DNA from: Stieleria varia
GTDB lineage: Bacteria; Planctomycetota; Planctomycetia; Pirellulales; Pirellulaceae
Length of the DNA: 64,000 nt
NCBI RefSeq assembly: GCF_038443385.1
Contig: NZ_CP151726.1
Span: forward strand, 8,060,001-8,124,000
Direction of reading: 5' to 3'
Part shown: piece by piece, positions 47,196-56,505 of the stretch
How positions within the stretch are numbered: the stretch's first letter is position 1
Layout of the letters: every line of letters begins with the position of its first letter
Notes under the pieces: model-generated
Database searches by the model: none
What the model was told of the DNA's origin: nothing
The model's input: the letters and a program-made list of their open reading frames with translations, nothing else
Made by a program: the position numbers and the translations under genes

Positions 47196-48512
47196 GATTC
47201 GCATCGTCATCCCGAGCACTCGGCGGACTTCTTGTGCCGTCGTCTTTCCCTCACGGACCAACTCGGTGGCTCGTTCCCATAGCGATTTCATGCCCGATTC
47301 GACCGCGATTCGATACGTCGCTCGACTGTCCTTGGTGTCCAAGATCGCGTCGGCCAAGGCGGAATCCTTGAGCGACAGGAACTCACTGATCACCTTTCGG
47401 CCTTGGTACCCTGAATCATTGCATCGCTCACAACCCCGCGCGATCGCCGTTCGCTCGATCGGTAATCCACAGAAGTCATTCTGGTCTGTGGATTGATCTG
47501 CACACTCGCAGACCAATCGCAACAACCGCTGACACAGAATTCCGATCACGCCACTGCGCAACAAATAGGGTTCGATGCCCATGTCCAACAGACGACTGAC
47601 TGCAGTGACGGAGCTGTCGGCATGGAATGTGGTGACCATCAACTGGCCCGTCAACGAAGCCTGGATCGCAATCTCAGCGGTCTCGGGATCGCGTATTTCG
47701 CCGATCATGATGACCTCCGGATCCTGCCTCAGCAGTGATCTCAATCCCGTGTTCAGATCGAATCCGGCCGCCACATTGACTTGACTTTGTGATGCCCCAG
47801 GCACGGGCACTTCGATCGGATCCTCCAACGTCATCAGATTGCGAGCGCCGCCGGTGGTCGAAACGAGATGTCGCAAACAAGCGTACAACGTCGTCGACTT
47901 GCCACTGCCGGCCGGACCGCAGATCAGCATCGCACCGCTCGTTTCGGCCAAGCAATCGCGAATCATCTCGGTGACATCCGGCGAGTGTCCCAGCTCGTCG
48001 AGTTTCTTGAATCGGTTTCCGTGGCCAAAGAATCGCAGCACGGCACGCTCGCCATGCAATGTCGGATAAGTGCTCACGCGGACTTCTGTCGCATCACTCG
48101 GCGCCGCGATACGGCCTTCCTGTGGAATATCACTTCGATAAGTCAACAGGTTGGCGATCACCTTCAACCGCGAAACGATCGAAGAACTCGCACCGACGGG
48201 AAACTCTCCCAGCGGCTGCAACACGCCGTCGTTTCGAAACCGCACTTCAAATCCAGTCAGCGTCGGCTGGAGATGCAAATCGCTGGTCCGCACCCGCGCG
48301 GCGAACTGCAGGATTTGATCGACAAACTCGGTCGCGTAAGCATCCGTCTTGGGCTGCAAATGCAACAACCGATCGACGATCAACTTACGCTGCTCAGCCA
48401 AATCGATTGGTTCATCGACAGTTGCTGCATCCGCACGTGAATATCTACCGTTCACTTCTGTCGGACGATTCGTCCGGCTGACTTCATTCGTATTGGATGC
48501 CACGTTGCTCAC
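47193..48512 (-). CDS. GspE/PilB-type secretion ATPase
   Basis: 439 aa. Family ATPase that powers pseudopilus or pilus assembly on the cytoplasmic face. Short N-terminal region, then the N2-like domain (FAARVRTSDLHLQP, residues ~70-82). Walker A GPAGSGKST at 199-207; Asp box LMTLEDPIE; Walker B region PEVIMIGEIRDPETAEIAIQASLTG with the following His box TTFHADSS. The zinc tetracysteine is C-x-C ... RGCERCNDSGYQGR. It lacks the ~150-aa N1 domain of larger GspE proteins. The GspF-like gene lies upstream on the same strand (64-nt gap), forming a minimal E-F pair without pilins nearby. Confidence 0.93.
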   Translation of the reverse strand: MSNVASNTNEVSRTNRPTEVNGRYSRADAATVDEPIDLAEQRKLIVDRLLHLQPKTDAYATEFVDQILQFAARVRTSDLHLQPTLTGFEVRFRNDGVLQPLGEFPVGASSSIVSRLKVIANLLTYRSDIPQEGRIAAPSDATEVRVSTYPTLHGERAVLRFFGHGNRFKKLDELGHSPDVTEMIRDCLAETSGAMLICGPAGSGKSTTLYACLRHLVSTTGGARNLMTLEDPIEVPVPGASQSQVNVAAGFDLNTGLRSLLRQDPEVIMIGEIRDPETAEIAIQASLTGQLMVTTFHADSSVTAVSRLLDMGIEPYLLRSGVIGILCQRLLRLVCECADQSTDQNDFCGLPIERTAIARGCERCNDSGYQGRKVISEFLSLKDSALADAILDTKDSRATYRIAVESGMKSLWERATELVREGKTTAQEVRRVLGMTMRI

Positions 48513-48576
48513 TCAATGGTTGTATTGTTCAATGTCGGGGTACGGCAAAATGCCTGGGTAGCCCGCTGCTGCTGGA

Positions 48577-49644
48577 TCAACGGTTTGCCCGATCCATCGC
48601 ACCTTGCGCGGCACTACCGATGTTGTCCACATAAAGTGAAAACACCCTGAAGATGATCACCATCAGCGCGGCTGCGATGATCATCCAAATCAATGCGGAC
48701 GCCACGTAAGTGATCGTTGCCATCGACGATCGAACTTGACTCTGCAAATGACGAAAGTGTTTGTCGAGAGTTTCCGCCAAACGACCCGATTCTTCACCAA
48801 GCTGCACCGCTTCGATCGTCTCTCGCTGAAACAATTGAGTGTTCTGCAAGACATCGTGAATTTCTTTCCCTTGCAGAATCGATTCTTTGGCCGGTTCGGC
48901 TCGGCTGGCAAACTGGGGCGTCCCGGCGGCTCGAAACGAAAGATCCACCGCTGTCCACGCGTCAATGCCCGACTCGATCGCCATAGAAAGCGTTTGCACA
49001 AATCGGGCTTCGGGAAAGACCGAGAATACATTGCCGATCCATGGCAGTCTCGCTGCCCAGTCAGCGGCGAACCCAAAGTGTCCGTTCTTGCCCAACATCA
49101 CCAACGCAAACAACACCAAACACGCGATACCGACATAGACGATGTACGTGATCAACCCGGACACGCCGACGAGTCCAAATCCGAGCAGATCGCGACTGGC
49201 TTCCGAATTCTCAGGAACAATGACCGACGGCAAATAGATCAGGAGGCCGACGATCAGGACGGCCAGCACCAATTGAACGACCGGCCAAAGAATGGAACTG
49301 ACAAAGAGCTTTCGGAAATCTGCCAGCTGTTGGTAGTAGTCTGCCAATCTCCCCAAGACACGATCCAGTTGACCAGTCCGTTCGCCACCCTCGATCATGT
49401 CCGCAAAGTTAGACGGAAAATAGTTGCCCTGCGCCTTCACCGCATCCGCGAGCGATCCGCCGCGACTGACGTGGTCCGCCACGGACTGCATATGTCGACT
49501 GTAACGGCTGCCCCGTTTCTCGGCCTCACGAGCAAACACGCGGTGGGGGTCCAGGCCGACGTCAAAAGCAACGCCGACACGTTCACAGAGTGTGCTGAGA
49601 GTTTGGTGTTTGATGCGATTTGCGAACACGGTGTCTTGGTTCAA
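48577..49644 (-). CDS. GspF/PilC-type inner-membrane platform protein
   Basis: 355 aa, two T2SSF domains. The first, ~15-125, contains SRGGSLADAVKAQGNYFPSNFADMIEGGERTGQLDRVL. The second, ~215-330, contains FVQTLSMAIESGIDAWTAVDLS and AVQLGEESGRLAETLDKHF. Three membrane regions: ~115-145, ~155-185 and ~320-345. The duplicated G-E-x-(S/T)G-x-L motif is diagnostic. It would couple to the GspE-like ATPase encoded just downstream. Start at 49644 gives family-typical length (usually ~400 aa, here slightly short at the N-terminus). Confidence 0.92.
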   Translation of the reverse strand: MNQDTVFANRIKHQTLSTLCERVGVAFDVGLDPHRVFAREAEKRGSRYSRHMQSVADHVSRGGSLADAVKAQGNYFPSNFADMIEGGERTGQLDRVLGRLADYYQQLADFRKLFVSSILWPVVQLVLAVLIVGLLIYLPSVIVPENSEASRDLLGFGLVGVSGLITYIVYVGIACLVLFALVMLGKNGHFGFAADWAARLPWIGNVFSVFPEARFVQTLSMAIESGIDAWTAVDLSFRAAGTPQFASRAEPAKESILQGKEIHDVLQNTQLFQRETIEAVQLGEESGRLAETLDKHFRHLQSQVRSSMATITYVASALIWMIIAAALMVIIFRVFSLYVDNIGSAAQGAMDRANR

Positions 49645-49848
49645 ATTTGGGGAGGGTGGTGGTGGATTTCGCCAGAAATAGGTTGGGGACGGGAATTCTG
49701 GCGAATCCCATTACGGTGGGCCGAGCCGATGCGGGCTGCGGAAGTTAGCAGGTGATGGTGAAGCCTGGACGAAGATCCGGGGAAGACAGCATGTTGACTT
49801 TGCTGCTCCAACGGCGTCGCTTGAACGAATCGGTGCAAAGACGGTATC

Positions 49849-51936
49849 ATGCAAGCTTCGTTTTCTAAGCATTTCTCGATCGATTGCCCTGCTATGCATT
49901 TTCTGCCCGGCGTACGCTCGTGGGTTTGGCTGTCACTTTGTTGCTGCTTGATCGTGGCCACAGCCCCCCAACTGGACGCCGCCGACGCGACCTCCTCTGC
50001 ACAGGCATCCTCTGCACAGGCCGTTGTGCCGTTTCAGCAAATGACCTTGCGTGGCACCGATGGAAAAGACATCACGTTGCCGCCCTCCAAGTTCACGGTT
50101 GTCTGCTTTCTCGGCACGCAATGTCCGCTCGCAAAACTCTACGGTGGTCGATTACAAGACTTGTCTGACCGCTACGCAGATCGCGGCGTGAACTTCGTCG
50201 GTGTCAACAGCAATGTCCAAGACTCACCCGCCGAGATCGACGCGTATGCTCGTGAGCATCGAGTTCACTTTCCGATGGTCAAGGACGCGGATCAATCCAT
50301 CGCTGATGCTTTGAAGGCGACACGGACTCCGGAGGTCTTTGTGTTGGACGCTTTGGGGATCGTTCGCTACCAAGGACGCATCGATGACCAATACGAACCG
50401 GGCCGAGCACGAGCCGAACCGTCACGCAACGACTTGGATGATGCCATCGCCGCATTGCTGGCCGGTGAACCCGTAAAAAACCCAGAGACCGCCGGCGTCG
50501 GTTGCTTGATCACACGCGTCAAACGGCCGGAGGACAACGAGCCCTCCAAAGTCACCGTGACGTTCAACCGCGACATCGCCCCGATCCTGAATACACACTG
50601 CGTCGAATGCCACCGCCCGGGCGAAATCGGACCGATGGAGTTGACCGACTACGACGAAGTCATCGGGTGGGGACAGATGATCTTGGAAGTCATCGACGAA
50701 AAGCGAATGCCACCTTGGCACGCCGATCCGGCGGTCGGCCACTACGAAGGCGAACGGATCATGCCTCGCGCTGACCGTGACACGATCGCCAAATGGATCG
50801 ATGAAGGCATGGCGGAAGGTGACGCAGCGGACCTGCCGCCACAACAGCACTTCGCCAGCGGTTGGCATTTGGAGACCAAGCCCGACGCGGAGCTTCCGAT
50901 GCGTGATCGTCCTTTCCTCGTTCCGTCCGAAGGCATCATCGAATACCAGTATTTCGTCGTCGACCCGGGCTGGAAAACCGATCAGTGGATTCAAGCCGCT
51001 CAAGTGATCCCGGGTGACGCGAGTGTCGTCCACCACTGCATCGTATTCGTCCGCCCGCCCGACGGTTCCCTTTTCAATGGCATCGGCTGGCTTGGAGCAT
51101 ACGTTCCCGGCCAACGAACATTTGCACTGCCACCGGGGCACGCGCGTCGCATCCCGGCGGGCTCCAAGCTGGTTTTCCAAATGCACTACACGCCCAACGG
51201 GCGAGAGACCAACGACCAGTCCCGTGTCGGCGTCTGGAGGATCCCCGAGTCCGAAGTGACTCACGAAGTCACCACGCAGATTGCGATCAATCATGAATTC
51301 GAGATCCCGCCAGAGAACGGTGATTTCGAGGTCAAGATGACGAAAGATTCGTTCTACGCCGGTGGCCGAATGCTGGGGATCACGCCCCACATGCACTTGC
51401 GTGGCAAATCGTTTCGACTCGATGCGACCTGGAAAGACGGCAAGACGGAAACGATGCTCAGCGTACCGCACTACGATTTCAACTGGCAACACTGGTACGC
51501 GTTTCGAAAACCGGTCGACTTGGACGCGATCCAGTCCTTGGAAATGACGGTCACGTTCGACAACTCACGCGGCAACCCGGTCAACCCGTCGCCTGAGGAA
51601 TACGTCTCCTGGGGCGACCAGACACACGAGGAAATGGCGATCGCTTTCTTTGACGTGGCCACCCCAGTCGGCGCTATCGAGAATAATTTTCTCAAAGGCG
51701 TTGACTTGAGTGATGCCGACGAACAACGCATCAAGGATCTGACCCAACAGTTCGCGGATCAGTTTCGCAAACAGATGGACCGCGACGGAGACGGAACGAT
51801 CGCCAAAGAAGAGACCCCGCAAGGTTTCCAACGATACATGTTTCGCCACATGGATGAAAATGGCGATCAAGTGCTCGATGCAGCTGAGATCGAGAGTGTC
51901 GCACACGACCGCGCCGTCAACACGGTGCTGAAATGA
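49849..51936 (+). CDS. Exported redoxin / haem-motif / PHM-like copper oxidase / EF-hand fusion
   Basis: 695 aa. Signal peptide within 16-45 (MHFLPGVRSWVWLSLCCCLIVATA); start may be 49849 or ATG 49894, neither with a clear Shine-Dalgarno. Redoxin-like domain ~58-205, but the usual C-x-x-C is CPLA (92-95), so one Cys is lost. A c-type haem motif CVECH at 251-255 (planctomycete cytochrome-like). A peptidylglycine alpha-hydroxylating monooxygenase-like copper domain ~330-620 with VVHHCIVF (His395-396), QMHYTPNG (His446) and PHMHLRGKSF (His514/516). Two EF-hands at the C-terminus (DRDGDGTIAKEE, DENGDQVLDAAE). Its stop overlaps the MMPL gene start by 4 nt, so the two act together or at least are co-translated. 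Substrate unknown. Confidence 0.85.
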   Translation: MQASFSKHFSIDCPAMHFLPGVRSWVWLSLCCCLIVATAPQLDAADATSSAQASSAQAVVPFQQMTLRGTDGKDITLPPSKFTVVCFLGTQCPLAKLYGGRLQDLSDRYADRGVNFVGVNSNVQDSPAEIDAYAREHRVHFPMVKDADQSIADALKATRTPEVFVLDALGIVRYQGRIDDQYEPGRARAEPSRNDLDDAIAALLAGEPVKNPETAGVGCLITRVKRPEDNEPSKVTVTFNRDIAPILNTHCVECHRPGEIGPMELTDYDEVIGWGQMILEVIDEKRMPPWHADPAVGHYEGERIMPRADRDTIAKWIDEGMAEGDAADLPPQQHFASGWHLETKPDAELPMRDRPFLVPSEGIIEYQYFVVDPGWKTDQWIQAAQVIPGDASVVHHCIVFVRPPDGSLFNGIGWLGAYVPGQRTFALPPGHARRIPAGSKLVFQMHYTPNGRETNDQSRVGVWRIPESEVTHEVTTQIAINHEFEIPPENGDFEVKMTKDSFYAGGRMLGITPHMHLRGKSFRLDATWKDGKTETMLSVPHYDFNWQHWYAFRKPVDLDAIQSLEMTVTFDNSRGNPVNPSPEEYVSWGDQTHEEMAIAFFDVATPVGAIENNFLKGVDLSDADEQRIKDLTQQFADQFRKQMDRDGDGTIAKEETPQGFQRYMFRHMDENGDQVLDAAEIESVAHDRAVNTVLK

Positions 51937-54329
51937 GTGACGGCCAACCGCCCGAGACTCAGCTTGCCGATGACGACTCGCCCCGACCTCGCTTGACCAC
52001 GCGTTGGTTCTATTGGTGGGCTGATCACACGTGGGTGCAACTCTCGGTCTTCGTCGTGCTCTCCACGTTGGCACTCATCGGGTACTTTCGTCCCTCACTG
52101 ATTCGCGACCTGTTCTTGGCACCGGATCAGCAGCAGGAGCATCGCTATTACATCGACGCCGGAGGTCGCTCCCGGCTCAATGTCACCCTGGCGTCCAACG
52201 CCACCCAATCAATACCGGCGAGACCGAGACCATACGTCGAACCCTTTCGGGTCAGCGGTGGTGACTGCGTGCTGGTCGCGACGATTCCCGATGACAATGA
52301 GCTAGGATTCTTTAACAAGGAAAACTTGCAAGCGATCTATTCCGTCGCCGATCGCTTGCAAGAACTGCCGCAGGTCCATCGGGTGATGTGGCTGGACAAC
52401 ATTCCGGGTTTCAACCTGTTCGGCCTGACGGGAACACTGGTTCCCAGCCCCAATGCGTCGCCTCGACAGTTGGCAGAAGCCCGAAAACAGGTCCTGGACA
52501 ATCCACTCGCCGTCGGGCAGTTGATTTCCGCCGATGGTAAAACGCTGTTGATGCACGTTACCATCGACTGGTTCTTCGTCGACAGCGATGACGCCGTGAC
52601 GGTCGCGTTGCGGCAGTGTGCCGAGCAGGCGACCGCAGAGGTTCCGGGTGCCAACATTCGTTATCAAGTGACCGGACAGGTTCCACTGCATCTGATGGTG
52701 GCGAGCAATCACGTGACCGATTCGGTGAAGTACCAGTTGATCGGCTACTCGATCATGATGGTTTCCGCGATCGTGTTGTTTCGAGGATTCGCGGCCGTGA
52801 TCATCGTCGCCCTCGCGCCGGCCGTCGGCGTGTTTTGGACGATGGGGATGCTGCATTTTTTTGACTTGCAAGACAACCCCTTCAACGACATCATCGTGCC
52901 GGTGCTGATCAGCCTGGTCGGATTGACCGACTCGGTTCACTTGATGGTCGAGATTCGTCACCAGCGTTCGACCGGCTTGCCGACCAGACAAGCCGCTCGG
53001 GTCGGGATCGCCAGAGTCGGCATGGCGTGTTTCTTGACCAGCGCCACCACGGCGATCGGTTTCATCTCTCTGTGGTGGGCGCACCACGTCATCGTCCGCG
53101 ATTTCGGCATGTGCTGCGTCGTCGGAGTCGTGATGACGTTCGTCAGCGTCTTGACCGTGACTCCCTTGGGATGCCGTTCACCCTTGGGGCGTCGACTGCA
53201 TATCGGGATGGGCAAGAGCTTGATCGACGGACAACTTCGCCGCATCGGGCCGCTGGTCCAATGGATCTTGCGACACGACCGCAAGGTTTCGCTTGCTGCG
53301 ATCCTGTCGACGATCGTGTTGGTCGTGATCGCGTTGCAACTGACACCCGACGAGAAACGTTACAGCGGTTTGAGCGAATCGGGTGAAGCGGCAATAGCGT
53401 TGCGACATCTGGACCGTTCTCTCGGCGGACTGGACTTCGGAACGGTCAACGTCTCGTGGAACAAGCGATCCACGGAGGCCGATGTCTTGCAGGTGCTTGA
53501 TCGTGTCGGCAAAATCCTGAAGGACGAGCCGCTGATCGGTAATCCGTTGGGCATGCGTCAGATCCTCGATGCGCTGCCCGGCAGCGGCGATGCGGCCGAA
53601 CGAATGTCGCTGTTGGATTTGCTGCCGCCGTCGCTGAAGCGTGCATTTTATGACCCCGAGGGCCGCCACGCTGTCGTCCAGTTTCGCATCCAAGACCTCG
53701 GTATTGCGGCCTACAGCGATACCTTCAGCCGTATTGAAAAGGAGCTTGAGCGGGTCACGAACGATTACCCAGGGTTCGGCATCGCTTTGGATGGCAACGC
53801 GGTTTGGCGTTGGCGCAACGTGTTTCAAATCGTGACGGATTTGGCGACCAGCCTGGGCACGGCCAGCATCGTGATTTGGCTGGTACTGACACTGGTGTAT
53901 CGATCATTGAGAATCGGGTTGATCTCGATCATCCCCAACGTGTTTCCGTTGGCGGCAACGGGCGCGATGTTGGTGTTGACCGGTCAGCACTTGGAGATGG
54001 TAACGGTGTGCGTGTTCACCATCTGCATCGGAATCGCGGTGGACGACACGATCCATTTCTTGACCCGATATCAGGAGGAGATGCGTAAAGGCGGAGACCA
54101 TCAAGAGGTGATCCGCCGCGCGTTCACGGGAGTGGGATCTGCGTTGTTGATGACGACGATCGTATTGGTCGCCGGAATGGGTTCCGCGATCGTGGGCGAT
54201 TCCCGCGACGCCCGCCTGTTCGGCATTATGGGCTGCCTGACACTGACCACAGCACTATTCGCCGACGTGATCCTGCTGCCAGCGATGTTGAGCCGGTTTG
54301 CAAAGAAGAACACGGCGGAGAGTACCTAG
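51933..54329 (+). CDS. RND-superfamily / MMPL-type exporter
   Basis: 798 aa with the duplicated RND layout. TM1 at ~35-55, periplasmic loop, then a helix bundle ~255-420 (LIGYSIMMVSAIVLFRGFAAVIIVALAPAVGVFWTMGML; IIVPVLISLVGLTDSVHLMVEI). A second half starts with the helix VSLAAILSTIVLVVIAL at ~448-465, followed by a loop and then a bundle ~620-790 (ICIGIAVDDTIHFLTRYQEEM). The paired G-x-x-D-S/D-x-x-H/x motifs (GLTDSVHL and GIAVDDTIHFL) are the proton-relay signature of sterol-sensing/MMPL proteins. ATGA overlap with the upstream oxidase means translational coupling. Likely proton-driven export of a lipid or hydrophobic molecule. Confidence 0.9.
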   Translation: MSDGQPPETQLADDDSPRPRLTTRWFYWWADHTWVQLSVFVVLSTLALIGYFRPSLIRDLFLAPDQQQEHRYYIDAGGRSRLNVTLASNATQSIPARPRPYVEPFRVSGGDCVLVATIPDDNELGFFNKENLQAIYSVADRLQELPQVHRVMWLDNIPGFNLFGLTGTLVPSPNASPRQLAEARKQVLDNPLAVGQLISADGKTLLMHVTIDWFFVDSDDAVTVALRQCAEQATAEVPGANIRYQVTGQVPLHLMVASNHVTDSVKYQLIGYSIMMVSAIVLFRGFAAVIIVALAPAVGVFWTMGMLHFFDLQDNPFNDIIVPVLISLVGLTDSVHLMVEIRHQRSTGLPTRQAARVGIARVGMACFLTSATTAIGFISLWWAHHVIVRDFGMCCVVGVVMTFVSVLTVTPLGCRSPLGRRLHIGMGKSLIDGQLRRIGPLVQWILRHDRKVSLAAILSTIVLVVIALQLTPDEKRYSGLSESGEAAIALRHLDRSLGGLDFGTVNVSWNKRSTEADVLQVLDRVGKILKDEPLIGNPLGMRQILDALPGSGDAAERMSLLDLLPPSLKRAFYDPEGRHAVVQFRIQDLGIAAYSDTFSRIEKELERVTNDYPGFGIALDGNAVWRWRNVFQIVTDLATSLGTASIVIWLVLTLVYRSLRIGLISIIPNVFPLAATGAMLVLTGQHLEMVTVCVFTICIGIAVDDTIHFLTRYQEEMRKGGDHQEVIRRAFTGVGSALLMTTIVLVAGMGSAIVGDSRDARLFGIMGCLTLTTALFADVILLPAMLSRFAKKNTAEST

Positions 54330-54345
54330 CCTCTGTTTGCGTATT

Positions 54346-54393
54346 CGACTCGGTGAGTCGAACGACTGTCGCTCGACTCTCCGAGTCGTTAGC
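54346..54393. repeat. REP-like palindrome 1
   Basis: Hairpin with arms GAGTCGAACGA and TCGCTCGACTC around a 3-nt loop, embedded in an outer CGACTCGG…CCGAGTCG pairing, followed by GTTAGCNTGCCCCGGC. Near-identical units lie at 56463-56505 and 57245-57293. Position just after the MMPL stop is typical for REP elements and may act in 3'-end processing or termination. Confidence 0.85.
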
Positions 54394-54579
54394 TTGCCCC
54401 GGCGTGCGTCCGCCCACCGCCTAACGATGTAGCGTCACAGACACGATAGACATCGTAAGCTTCGGATTGCAGGTACAACCCTTCTCATGGTTTTGATCGA
54501 AATCGATCATGCGTTGAACGATTGTTTTCGTCAAACGAACAACCGATTCACATCCGTGTTCATGCCCCCTCACCCCCGG

Positions 54580-54635
54580 CCCCTCTCCCCCAAATCCTGG
54601 CTCGCTGAGGCTCGCCAGGATTCGGGGGAGAGGGG
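54580..54635. repeat. C-run palindrome (CCCCTCTCCCCC… repeat), copy 1
   Basis: 56-bp near-perfect palindrome: arm CCCCTCTCCCCCAAATCCTG pairs with CAGGATTCGGGGGAGAGGGG across a short GC-rich centre (GGCTCG…CGAGCC-like). A second copy lies at 57161-57216. It is non-coding, with strong hairpin potential on either strand. Confidence 0.9.
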
Positions 54636-54867
54636 AGCCATGAGAGTGTGAGGCGATTGCCTGATAACCCTTCAGCGTCGAAGGCTACAACCAGTGTAGA
54701 TGGAGCCCATGGTACGGCTGGACTGACAAAAGGTTGCGGTAGACACGGAATTCAGTTTCGCAAGTTTTGTTCCGCGAAGCTCCTTCCGTCGAGTTTGTCT
54801 CGGCGGAGGAAACAACTGACGGCTACCTTCCCTGACGACGCTGCTATTGCGTCGCGTTGTCCCGCTA

Positions 54868-56376
54868 TCATCCTTCTCCGTCGTCTTTCTTCTTTTTCTT
54901 TTTACGCTTCTCTTCTGCCTTCTTCAGACGCGAATAGTCCAGGTAATACAGGTTTGCCTGGATATTGTCGGTCGCTGAATAGACATAGGCCAAAAAGAAC
55001 TCAGTCACACTTGCATCACGGTTGGCCAACTCTTCGACGGTGCGTAACAATAACGCCGGTCGGTTTTTGTTTTCTTCCTCAAAGGCCGTCCACCACTTCC
55101 GCGCCGAGCCGGTGGTTATTCCCCAACTCAATTTGGATGCCTTGAGCATCTCGATTCGATTCCAAATCCTCTCGTTTGACCAACTCGACGCATTGGTGAT
55201 CTTTCCCGATGCGGTTTCCACTTGATCGGGCTCGCGAACTACCGGGGCGGGTGTCGCGGGCAATCCCGCCAAGGCTTCCTCACGCAATGCGAGATCCAAA
55301 CGCTCTCGCTGGGTTGATTCGCGAAACAACTGCGGCTGCCCATTGCTCGTCGCACAGTCAAGATCGATCACGACGCGGGTCACCCCGTCAGTCGCCAACT
55401 CGTGCCAGCGATGATCCACCGCGTCGACGGCTCGCCCGATCAAACGATGCAACCCCCGAGCGCCGGTTCCCAACTGGACCGCTTCCTCGGCGATGGCATC
55501 CAACGCTTCATCAGACAACTCCAATTCGATCCCATGCAACTTCGCCAGCAACTGTTGCTGGTCCAATGCCGATCGCGTGACGGTGCCACGTACGATTTGT
55601 CGCAAGTCCTGGCGAGAAAGGTCGTGCAGCACGCTGACGGTCGCGAATCGACCGATGAATTCGGGGATCATGCCAAACTCGACCAGATCCGCGGTTTGTG
55701 ACTGACACAACGCCGAGTAGGTCGGTTGATCGGGGTACTCGTCGACGTCCTCACCCGCGCGAGGTGCGAAACCGATCTTGGATTTTCCCGTGCCCAAGCG
55801 TCGCTGGACGATCTCTCGCAATCCGACGAACGCGCCGGTGCAAATGAACAGAAGGCGAGAGGTATCAACAGAAGCGTGCTCGTTTCCGTCCAAACCGGAC
55901 GAACGTCGACCATCCAGCAAGGTCAACAAAGCATTCTGGACTCCTTCGCCACTGATATCGCGACCACCCGTTTCCCCACGACGGATTTTGTCGATCTCGT
56001 CGATGAACACGATTCCCTTTTCCGCTTTCTTGGGATCCCCTCCGGCGCGATCCAACAAACTGCGGACGACTGTCTCCACAGAGTTCCCCTTGTATCCGGC
56101 CTCCACCAAGCCCGCCGCACTGGCAAACCCGATGGGGACGTCCAAGTAATCTGCCAAAGTCCGAACGATATACGTTTTCCCAACACCGGTTGGGCCAATC
56201 AACAGGATGTGATGACGCCCCAAGTCGATGCCTTCGCGTTCGCGATAGGCTTGCGAGAGATAGTGGTTGTAGATCGCAACCGCGATGTCTTGTTTTGCAC
56301 GCGATTGACCTCGCACAAATTGATCCAGGTGCCCGATCATGTCCGACGGTGTGGGCAATAACCGAGGAGACTCCAT
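54868..56376 (-). CDS. ClpX-like AAA+ unfoldase lacking the zinc-binding domain
   Basis: 502 aa. AAA+ module ~15-350: Walker A GPTGVGKT (61-68), Walker B GIVFIDEIDK (121-130), sensor/Arg-finger segment FGMIPEFIGRF, sensor-2 TGARGLHRLIGRAVD. The ClpP-docking IGF tripeptide is kept (SKIGFAP). The pore-1 loop reads GYKG (94-97) where ClpX has GYVG. The N-terminal C4 zinc domain of ClpX is absent. A ~140-aa extension unlike ClpX ends in a Lys-run (KKAEEKRKKKKKKDD). Role inferred: ATP-driven unfoldase with altered substrate choice, possibly with ClpP. It stands alone, flanked by repeat-rich gaps. Confidence 0.85.
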   Translation of the reverse strand: MESPRLLPTPSDMIGHLDQFVRGQSRAKQDIAVAIYNHYLSQAYREREGIDLGRHHILLIGPTGVGKTYIVRTLADYLDVPIGFASAAGLVEAGYKGNSVETVVRSLLDRAGGDPKKAEKGIVFIDEIDKIRRGETGGRDISGEGVQNALLTLLDGRRSSGLDGNEHASVDTSRLLFICTGAFVGLREIVQRRLGTGKSKIGFAPRAGEDVDEYPDQPTYSALCQSQTADLVEFGMIPEFIGRFATVSVLHDLSRQDLRQIVRGTVTRSALDQQQLLAKLHGIELELSDEALDAIAEEAVQLGTGARGLHRLIGRAVDAVDHRWHELATDGVTRVVIDLDCATSNGQPQLFRESTQRERLDLALREEALAGLPATPAPVVREPDQVETASGKITNASSWSNERIWNRIEMLKASKLSWGITTGSARKWWTAFEEENKNRPALLLRTVEELANRDASVTEFFLAYVYSATDNIQANLYYLDYSRLKKAEEKRKKKKKKDDGEG

Positions 56377-56462
56377 ACGATAAACTCCAAAAACGATGCG
56401 GCGAAGTGATTGGTCGCCGGTATTGTAAACGGGTGCGACCGAGGAAATGAGTCCGTATACGT

Positions 56463-56505
56463 TTTCGAATCGTCGAGTCGAACGACTGTCGCTCGACTCT
56501 CCGAA
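56463..56505. repeat. REP-like palindrome 2
   Basis: GAGTCGAACGA … TCGCTCGACTC hairpin as at 54346-54393. It runs directly into the multi-hairpin cassette copy B. It lacks the trailing GTTAGC segment of the other two units. Confidence 0.82.

Noticed and set aside
48736..49755. Rightward 339-codon frame
   Set aside because: Antisense to the clear GspF gene with duplicated G-E-x-G-x-L motifs.
50422..51492. Leftward 356-codon frame
   Set aside because: Antisense to the PHM-like oxidase, which has signal peptide, haem and copper motifs.
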